Shown: positions 57,690-64,000 of the stretch, one piece after another | Layout of the letters: each line of letters opens with the position of its first letter | Position numbering within the stretch: the stretch's first letter is position 1 | From: Rhodalgimonas zhirmunskyi | GTDB lineage: Bacteria; Pseudomonadota; Alphaproteobacteria; Rhodobacterales; Rhodobacteraceae | Length of the DNA: 64,000 nt | Reading direction: 5' to 3' | Assembly (NCBI GenBank): GCA_030848925.1 | Contig: JANFFA010000001.1 | Span: 434,001-498,000, forward strand | Position numbers and translations under genes: made by a program | The notes under the pieces: model-generated | What the model was told of the DNA's origin: nothing | Databases searched by the model: none | The model's input: only the letters and a program-made list of their open reading frames with translations

Positions 57690-60554
57690 TTGACCGTCGT
57701 CGATAATACGCTCATCATCATCGCGCTGCTTCCATTCATCGGGGCGCTGGTGCCCGGGATCATGATCCGCGCCGGGCGCAATGCCAGCGCGTTCTTTACC
57801 GCCGTGCCGACGGCGCTGGCGTTGACGATGCTGCTGTTGCACGCGCCTGCCGTACTGTCCGGAGAGGTGATCACCGCCGAAATCGAATGGTTACCGCAGC
57901 TTGGCCTGACGGCGGCATTTTTCCTCGACGGTCTGGGGTTGATGTTCGCGGCGATGATCCTTGGCGTCGGGCTTTTGATCACGCTTTATGCGCGCTTCTA
58001 CCTGTCGGGCGACGATCCGATGGGGCAGTTCTATACCTATTTATTGCTGTTCCAGGGGGCGATGCTAGGTATCGTTCTGTCGGATAACATCTTGCTTTTG
58101 CTGATCTTCTGGGAGTTGACGAGCCTGTCGTCCTTCCTGTTGATCGGCTATTGGAAGCACCTGCCCGAAGGGCGCCAAGGCGCGCGGATGGCGCTGGCGG
58201 TGACCGGTGCGGGCGGGCTGGCGATGATCGGGGGGATGCTGATCCTCGGCAATATCGTGGGCAGTTATAACCTTTCGGATATTCTGGCCTCGGGCGAGGC
58301 GATCCGCGCATCGGAGTGGTATCTGCCGGCGCTGATCCTGATCCTGCTGGGGGCTTTCACCAAGTCGGCGCAGTTCCCGTTCCATTTCTGGCTGCCCCAT
58401 GCGATGGCCGCACCGACCCCGGTGTCGGCCTACCTGCATTCGGCGACGATGGTGAAGGCGGGGGTGTTCCTGATGGCGCGGATGTGGCCCGCGCTGGCCG
58501 GGACGGATGCGTGGTTCTATATCGTGACGGGTGTCGGGCTGATCACCATGATCCTTGGCGCGCTGATCGCGCTGTTCAAGGATGATCTCAAGGCGCTGCT
58601 GGCTTATTCGACGGTCAGTCACCTTGGCCTTTTGACCATGCTTCTAGGCTTTGGCACGCCGATTGCGGCGGTGGCGGCGGTGTTTCATATCCTCAACCAC
58701 CTGACGTTCAAGGCGGCGCTGTTCATGACCGCCGGGATCATCGATCACGAGGCCCACACCCGCGATATCAAGCGGCTTGGGGGCTTGCGCAAGCTGATGC
58801 CGGTTACGTTCATCATCGGCACGTTCGCCGCGCTTTCGATGGCTGGGATTCCGCTGTTCAACGGCTTCCTGTCCAAGGAAATGATGCTGGAAGAGGCCGC
58901 GCATACCGATTGGGCGGGCAACCCTTACGCGGTGCCGATCCTTGCCACCATCGGCGCGTTGCTGTCGGTGGCCTATTCCTTCCGCTTCATCGTGCATGTG
59001 TTCTTTGGGCCGGTGCGCGACAATTACCCGTCGAAACCGCATGATCCGCCGTTCGGGATGTGGGCCGCGCCCGCGCTTCTGGTGCTGGCGGTGGTGCTGA
59101 TCGGGCTGATGCCGCATCTGGCCGAGCCTGTGGTGCGCGCGGCCGCCGGGGCGGTGACGGGCGGTGTGCTGCCCGAGTTTCACCTGAAGATCTGGCACGG
59201 TGTCACGCCCGCGCTTTATATGTCGGGCGTCGCGGTGCTGGGCGGGGCGATCCTTCTGACGCTGCATGCGCCGCTTGATCGGTTGTGGCTGCGCACGCCG
59301 CGCCCCGAGGCCAAGGTGATTTTCGACCGGCTGATGGCCGCGGCGGTTGGCCTGTCGCGCCGGATCACCGAGATCACGCATGACGGGTCGATGTCGCGCT
59401 ACCTTGCCATTTTCGTCGCCGCGACCACGGTGATGGGTTACGTCGCGTGGAGCGGCAGCGGCCTGCCTCTGCCCAGCCGCGAGTTGCTGCCGATCCCGCC
59501 GCTGGTTTTCGTTGGCTGGATCTGCATCCTTTTGGCGACCGTGTCGGTGGCGCTGATGCATCGGCAGCGGTTCCGCGCACTGGTGGTGATCGGGGTGATC
59601 GGCCTGACCATTTCGGTTGGCTTCGTCTACTTGTCGGCGCCCGATCTGGCCCTGACGCAGATTTCGGTCGAAACGGTGACGATCATGCTGTTGCTGCTGG
59701 CGCTGCACTTCCTGCCCAAGACGACCCCGATCGAAAGCAGCGTGCCGCGCCGCATTCGCGACGGTGTGATCGCGCTGGCGGCGGGGGGCGGAGTCGCGGC
59801 GCTGTCCTATACGTTCCTGCTGCGCGATATGCCGTCGATTTCCGAGTATCACCTTGCCAATTCCTACAAGGGCGGCGGCGGCACCAATGTGGTGAACGTG
59901 ATCCTTGTCGATTTCCGGGGCTATGACACCTATGGCGAGATCATCGTGCTTGGCATTGCCGGGCTGATCATTTTCGCGCTGATGGAGGCGCTTTTGAACG
60001 GGCCCGCCGCGCGCAAGCTTCGCAATGCGGATTATTCGCAGGACCGCTCGCGCGACCGGCACCCGCTGATGATGGTGATCGCGACCCGCGTGATGATGCC
60101 GGTGGCGATCATGGTGGGCGTCTACATCTTCTTGCGCGGGCACAACCAGCCGGGCGGCGGGTTCGTCGCGGGGCTGGTGATTTCGATCGCGCTGTTGATG
60201 CAATACATGGCGTCGGGCTTTGCCTGGACCCTGCGCAGGCAACAGATCGAATACCACTCGATGATCGGCTCGGGCGTTGTCATCGCCGGGCTGACGGGGG
60301 CCGGGGCGTGGCTTGGCGGCAAGCCGTTCCTGACCAGCGGTTTCGATTATTTCCACATCCCGCCGATCGAGGAATTCGAACTGGCCACCGCGATGCTGTT
60401 CGATCTGGGCGTGTTCCTGGCCGTGTTGGGCGCGGTGATGCTGATGCTGTACAGCCTATCGCGGATCGCGCGCTATGCCGGTGAGACGGTCAACATCGAG
60501 CCGATGGATTACGACCCCTCAAAGCAGGTCGTGATGGACGAGAAGGAGAAGTAG
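57690..60554 (+). CDS. mrpA: Mrp Na+/H+ antiporter subunit A (with fused B domain)
   Basis: Largest subunit of the multisubunit Mrp (Mnh/Pha) Na+/H+ antiporter, about 954 residues and over 20 membrane helices. The NuoL-like half has [53 protein letters not shown] and [15 protein letters not shown]. The C-terminal 300 residues carry the MrpB-like domain ([37 protein letters not shown]), so A and B are fused, as in Rhizobium PhaA. I favour the TTG at 57690 (GGGACAGG upstream); the frame is open back to 57564, but a TTGACT promoter-like box lies in that stretch. First gene of the operon. Confidence 0.92.
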   Translation: [954 protein letters not shown]

Positions 60555-60555
60555 C

Positions 60556-60936
60556 ATGGAGATCGTCATCGCCAGCACGGTGGGCACGCTGACCGCTGCG
60601 GGGATCTACCTGATCCTGCGGCTCAGAGCCTTTGCGATCATTCTGGGGCTTGCCTTGCTGTCTTATGCGGTGAACATTTTCCTGTTCGCCTCGGGGCGGC
60701 TGGCGATCAACATGCCGCCGATCCTGAACCCCTATGGCGATGCGGCCTATACCGATCCGTTGCCACAGGCGCTTGTGCTGACAGCGATCGTGATCTCGTT
60801 CGGGATGACGGCGGTGCTGGTCATGGTGGCGCTGGGGGCCTTCCTTGAATCCGATGATGACCGGATCGACATCGAAGAACCGGCAACCGAGGGCCCAGAA
60901 CAAGGAACGGGCAAAGGCGAGGCCGGCGCATCATGA
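60556..60936 (+). CDS. mrpC: Mrp antiporter subunit C
   Basis: NuoK-like subunit of 126 residues and three helices, start MEIVIASTVGTLTAAGIYLIL. LRLRAFAIILGLALLSYAVNIFLFASGRL and the conserved DPLPQALVLTAIVISFGMTAVLV are typical MrpC segments. It begins 1 bp after mrpA and overlaps mrpD by 4 bp. Confidence 0.95.
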   Translation: MEIVIASTVGTLTAAGIYLILRLRAFAIILGLALLSYAVNIFLFASGRLAINMPPILNPYGDAAYTDPLPQALVLTAIVISFGMTAVLVMVALGAFLESDDDRIDIEEPATEGPEQGTGKGEAGAS

Positions 60937-62498
60937 ATCACTGGATCATCGCCCCGGTCGTCCTTCCGGCGCTGCTGGCGCCGCTGATCGGCTTTGTCAT
61001 GCGCCACGATGTGCCACTGGCGCGCACGGCTTCGGTGGCCGGAACACTCGCGCTGATGGCGATCGCGGTCGGGCTGTTCGTCATGTCGATGGGCGACCCG
61101 CAGGTTTACTATCTTGGCGACTGGCCCGCGCCTTTCGGGATCGTTCTGGTGCTGGATCGGCTTTCGGCGCTGATGGTGCTGTTGACCACGGTGCTGGCCT
61201 TTATCGTGCTGATCCATGCCATCGCCACGGGATGGGACGCGCGCGGATGGCATTTCCATGCGCTGTTCCAGTTCCAGTTGATGGGCATCATCGGGGCGTT
61301 CCTGACAGGTGATATCTTCAACCTGTTCGTGTTCTTTGAAATCCTGCTGATCGCCTCTTACGGCCTTATGATCCATTCGGGCGGGCGCGAGCGGATGCGC
61401 GCGGGGCTGCAATACGTGGTCATCAACCTTGCCGGATCGACGCTGTTCCTGTTTGCGCTGGGGGTGCTTTATGCCTCGACCGGGACTCTGAACATGGCCG
61501 ATCTGGCGGTGCGGATGCAGGAGGTGCCCGAGGGTGAGGCCGCGCTGGTGCGGGTGGCGGCGATGCTTCTGATGATCGTGTTCGCCCTGAAGGCGGCGCT
61601 GTTCCCGATCCAGTTCTGGCTGCCGGGGACCTATGCCAACGCCCCTGCCCCGGTGGCGGCGCTGTTCGCGATCATGACCAAGGTCGGGGCCTATTCGATC
61701 CTGCGCATTCACACACTGATCTTCGGCCCCGGAATCGAGGCGACACATGGGCTTCCGGGCACATGGCTGTTTCCGGCGGCCATCGTCACCATCGCGATTG
61801 GTGCGCTCGGCGTGCTGGGCGCGCGCCGGTTGATGCCGCTGATCGCGTTTTCGGTGCTGGGGTCGATGGGCACGCTGATGGTTGCGATTTCGGCCTTTAC
61901 GCCGGTGGCGACGACGGCGGCGCTTTACTACCTCGTGCATTCCACCTTTTCGGCGGCGGCGCTGTTCCTGATGGCCGATCTGGTGATCACGCGGCGCCAG
62001 TCCGACTGGCTGAGCGCGCGGCCCGCAACGGTGCAGAACGGGCTGTTCGCGGCGCTGTTTTTCGCCGCCGCCATCGCCATGGCCGGGATGCCGCCCCTGA
62101 GCGGGTTCCTTGGCAAGTTGCTGGTGCTGGATGCGCTGCGCGATCCGGGCATCATCGGCTGGGCCTGGAGCGCGGTTCTGATCGGATCGCTGGTCACGAT
62201 CGTGGGGTTCGCCCGCGCAGGAAGCCTGCTGTTCTGGAAATCCACCAGCATCGCCGTCGACCTCCCCCCCGCGCCCGACACCGGCGAAGACGCCCCTGCC
62301 CCCTCTGCTGCCGAAATCGCGGCGCGGCGTCCTGTGGGCGTGGCCGAGGTGGCCCCGACGATGGCGGCGCTTGCCGTGCTGGGCGCGATCACGATCTTTG
62401 CCGGGCCGCTGACCAGTTTCCTTGACGGCACCACCGCCCAGCTTTTCGACCGGGAGGGTTATGTGACATCGGTTCTGAAACTCGAGACGGAGGGCTGA
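60933..62498 (+). CDS. mrpD: Mrp antiporter subunit D
   Basis: NuoN/NuoM-like proton channel subunit, 521 residues, about 14 helices, start MNHWIIAPVVLPALLAPLIGF. Key segments LFVFFEILLIASYGLMIHSGGRERMRAGLQYVVINLAGSTLFL, LKAALFPIQFWLPGTYANAPAPVAALFAIMTKVG and LVHSTFSAAALFLMADLV carry the conserved Glu and Lys of the family. A polar insert lies near residues 445-470 (PPAPDTGEDAPAPSAAEI). Confidence 0.95.
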   Translation: MNHWIIAPVVLPALLAPLIGFVMRHDVPLARTASVAGTLALMAIAVGLFVMSMGDPQVYYLGDWPAPFGIVLVLDRLSALMVLLTTVLAFIVLIHAIATGWDARGWHFHALFQFQLMGIIGAFLTGDIFNLFVFFEILLIASYGLMIHSGGRERMRAGLQYVVINLAGSTLFLFALGVLYASTGTLNMADLAVRMQEVPEGEAALVRVAAMLLMIVFALKAALFPIQFWLPGTYANAPAPVAALFAIMTKVGAYSILRIHTLIFGPGIEATHGLPGTWLFPAAIVTIAIGALGVLGARRLMPLIAFSVLGSMGTLMVAISAFTPVATTAALYYLVHSTFSAAALFLMADLVITRRQSDWLSARPATVQNGLFAALFFAAAIAMAGMPPLSGFLGKLLVLDALRDPGIIGWAWSAVLIGSLVTIVGFARAGSLLFWKSTSIAVDLPPAPDTGEDAPAPSAAEIAARRPVGVAEVAPTMAALAVLGAITIFAGPLTSFLDGTTAQLFDREGYVTSVLKLETEG

Positions 62499-62499
62499 C

Positions 62500-62991
62500 A
62501 TGATCCGCCGCCTCATCCCCCATCCGCTGCTCAGCATCATGCTGACGCTGGTCTGGTTCGGCCTCGTCAACAAGTTCACGCTGGGCAACCTGCTTCTTGG
62601 TGCGGCGCTGGGGATCATCATCCCGGTCCTGACCGCGCCCTACTGGCCCAACCGGCCAAAGCTGGGCCGGCCGCTGAGCGTCATCAAATATGCGCTGATT
62701 GTGTTGTGGGACATTATCGTGGCCAACGTGCAGGTGGCGTGGATCATCCTGTTCAAACGCAATGCGAACATGCGCTCGTGCTGGATCACCGTGCCGCTGG
62801 AGCTGACCTCGCCCGAGGCGATCACCGTGCTGGCGGGCACCATCACCATGACGCCCGGCACGGTTTCTGCCATGCTGGCCGCCGACAGCCGCGCGATCCT
62901 TGTCCATTGCCTGCACAGCGACAACCCCGAGGCCGACCGCGACCGGATCAAGCAGCGCTACGAACGGCTACTTCAGGAGATTTTCGAATGA
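62500..62991 (+). CDS. mrpE: Mrp antiporter subunit E
   Basis: 163 residues, start MIRRLIPHPLLSIMLTLVWFGLVNKFTLGN. Two N-terminal helices and a cytoplasmic domain with WDIIVANVQVAWIILF and ITVLAGTITMTPGTVSAML, the MrpE signature. Overlaps mrpF by 4 bp. Confidence 0.94.
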   Translation: MIRRLIPHPLLSIMLTLVWFGLVNKFTLGNLLLGAALGIIIPVLTAPYWPNRPKLGRPLSVIKYALIVLWDIIVANVQVAWIILFKRNANMRSCWITVPLELTSPEAITVLAGTITMTPGTVSAMLAADSRAILVHCLHSDNPEADRDRIKQRYERLLQEIFE

Positions 62992-63257
62992 TAACCGCCG
63001 CCCTGATATTCGCTTTCGCCTGTTTCGGTATCGGCGCTTTGTTCTGTCTGTGGCGGATCATCCTCGGCCCCGATTCCGCCGATCGGGTGTTGGCGCTCGA
63101 CACCATGGTCATCAACATGATCGGCACGCTTGTCCTTTATGGGATATGGCAGGGAACCGCCGTCTATTTCGAGGCCTCCATGCTGATCGCCATGGTCGGA
63201 TTCGTCTCAACCGTCGCCTATTGCCGCTTTATCCTGCGCGGCGACATCATCGAGTGA
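62988..63257 (+). CDS. mrpF: Mrp antiporter subunit F
   Basis: 89-residue, three-helix subunit, start MITAALIFAFACFGIGALFC. LGPDSADRVLALDTMVINMIGTLVLYGI is the conserved centre of MrpF. ATG overlaps the mrpE end. Confidence 0.93.
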   Translation: MITAALIFAFACFGIGALFCLWRIILGPDSADRVLALDTMVINMIGTLVLYGIWQGTAVYFEASMLIAMVGFVSTVAYCRFILRGDIIE

Positions 63258-63265
63258 GGTGAAAC

Positions 63266-63646
63266 GTGCCAGATATTGCTGAACTTCTGATCACCATCTT
63301 CATCGTTCTGGGCGGCGCGTTCGGGCTGATTGGGTCGTTCGGCCTGATCAAGCTGCGCGATACGATGCAGCGGTTGCATGGGCCGACCAAGGCCGTGACC
63401 CTTGGGATCGGCAGCGTGCTGATCGCGTCGATGATCTATTCCTACGCGATCGAGGGGCATTTTTCGTTTCACGAGTTCCTGATTACGCTGTTCATGTTCC
63501 TGACGGCACCGATCACGGCGAATTTCATCGCCAAGGCGTATATCACGCGCAAGGTGGCCAAGCGTGAGCTGCCCGAAACCGGTTCGGACTATGGCTGGTC
63601 GATCTATGATGACCCACCTATCGTCGAGAACGAAGAGCAAACCTGA
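63266..63646 (+). CDS. mrpG: Mrp antiporter subunit G
   Basis: 126 residues from a GTG start at 63266, GAGG upstream. Three helices; GLIGSFGLIKLRDTMQRLHGPTKAVTLGIGSVLI is the MrpG/PhaG hallmark. Last gene of the antiporter operon; an acidic soluble tail ends ENEEQT. Confidence 0.93.
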   Translation: MPDIAELLITIFIVLGGAFGLIGSFGLIKLRDTMQRLHGPTKAVTLGIGSVLIASMIYSYAIEGHFSFHEFLITLFMFLTAPITANFIAKAYITRKVAKRELPETGSDYGWSIYDDPPIVENEEQT

Positions 63647-63854
63647 GAACCACGGAGCATTCGATTGGGCGTTGCGCCCATTGTGCCCTTGCGCATCTGT
63701 GCGCGAAAATGCTGCGCCAAAAGCCATGCGGTTGCGTGAACGTGGCATCACAACCTTTGCCGACGTTCCGTCAGTTTGCGTTTATTGCCCCGGTTTTTCC
63801 TGACCCAAACGAGATTGGGGTATAGCTTACGCGGGAAAATGAGGGGGAGAGCAA

Positions 63855-64000
63855 ATGTCCGAAGCAGTGATTGCGGATTTTGATAGTCGGATCTCACGCG
63901 GGTCGTTCGAGGTGCAGGCGGCCAAAGGGGCCAGCGCGCTAACGGCATTGGGTGCGGGCGCAGATGTTCCGGTTGCCATCATCATGCGCAACGACCTCGC
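63855..64000 (+). CDS. Partial gene, function unknown (runs off the window)
   Basis: ATG at 63855 preceded by GAGGGGGAGAG, open to the window end (48 complete codons). The visible product starts MSEAVIADFDSRISRGSFEV and continues as a soluble Ala/Gly-rich segment reaching MRNDL. No signal peptide or known domain can be named from this fragment. Confidence 0.6.
   Translation, partial: MSEAVIADFDSRISRGSFEVQAAKGASALTALGAGADVPVAIIMRNDL

Overview
The window reads as chromosomal DNA of an alphaproteobacterium of the Rhodobacteraceae (roseobacter group). Supporting this are the GC-rich coding sequence, a PccB/PccA propionyl-CoA carboxylase locus with a ScfR/PccR-type regulator, a pyruvate dehydrogenase E1-beta with its own lipoyl domain, two complete TRAP transporters, a fused MrpA, and many small roseobacter-type lipoproteins. 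Genes are dense on both strands. One tRNA (Asp, GTC) is present. I saw no rRNA, CRISPR array, transposase, integrase or phage gene.

Layout. 1-11.3 kb is the propionyl-CoA region: pccA and pccB on the minus strand with five small genes between them, a Bcr/CflA-type exporter, and pccR with TTTGCAAA-like operator half-sites before pccB and before pccR itself. 11.4-18.4 kb holds housekeeping genes: an amidohydrolase, a secreted nuclease, two overlapping cyclophilins, pgk, a thioesterase and an AidB-like acyl-CoA dehydrogenase. 18.6-23.6 kb holds ftsB, the pdhA-pdhB-pdhC operon and an AhpD-like gene. 24.5-30.0 kb is one 1829-residue RTX/beta-helix exoprotein behind a 0.9 kb non-coding leader. 30.2-36 kb holds surface-modification genes (a glycosyltransferase and a possible sulfotransferase), tRNA-Asp, a TfoX C-domain gene, ndk and a second exporter.

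36.1-42.6 kb is a dicarboxylate circuit: DctB and DctD next to the dctPQM TRAP operon they probably control. Two palindromic operator sites and a good -10 box lie between dctD and dctP. This DctD has lost its Walker A lysine and its GAFTGA loop, so it probably does not work with sigma-54. An Lrp regulator and a ferredoxin-NADP reductase follow.

44.3-57.5 kb is the most unusual part: a bidirectional catabolic cluster around a GntR/UTRA regulator. Leftward run gntR, a leuCD-like hydratase and a TRAP transporter. Rightward run a tautomerase-SnoaL fusion, hydantoinase/oxoprolinase subunits B and A, an isochorismatase-fold protein lacking the family cysteine, a KRCGH-motif lyase of the isocitrate lyase/PEP mutase family, and a fumarate-reductase-like flavoprotein. 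The gene set fits uptake and breakdown of a substituted, probably N- or O-heterocyclic, dicarboxylate through dehydrogenation, hydration and retro-aldol cleavage. The substrate is unknown to me.

57.7-63.6 kb is a complete Mrp Na+/H+ antiporter operon (A, C, D, E, F, G, with B fused to A). The window ends inside a new, unidentified gene at 63855.
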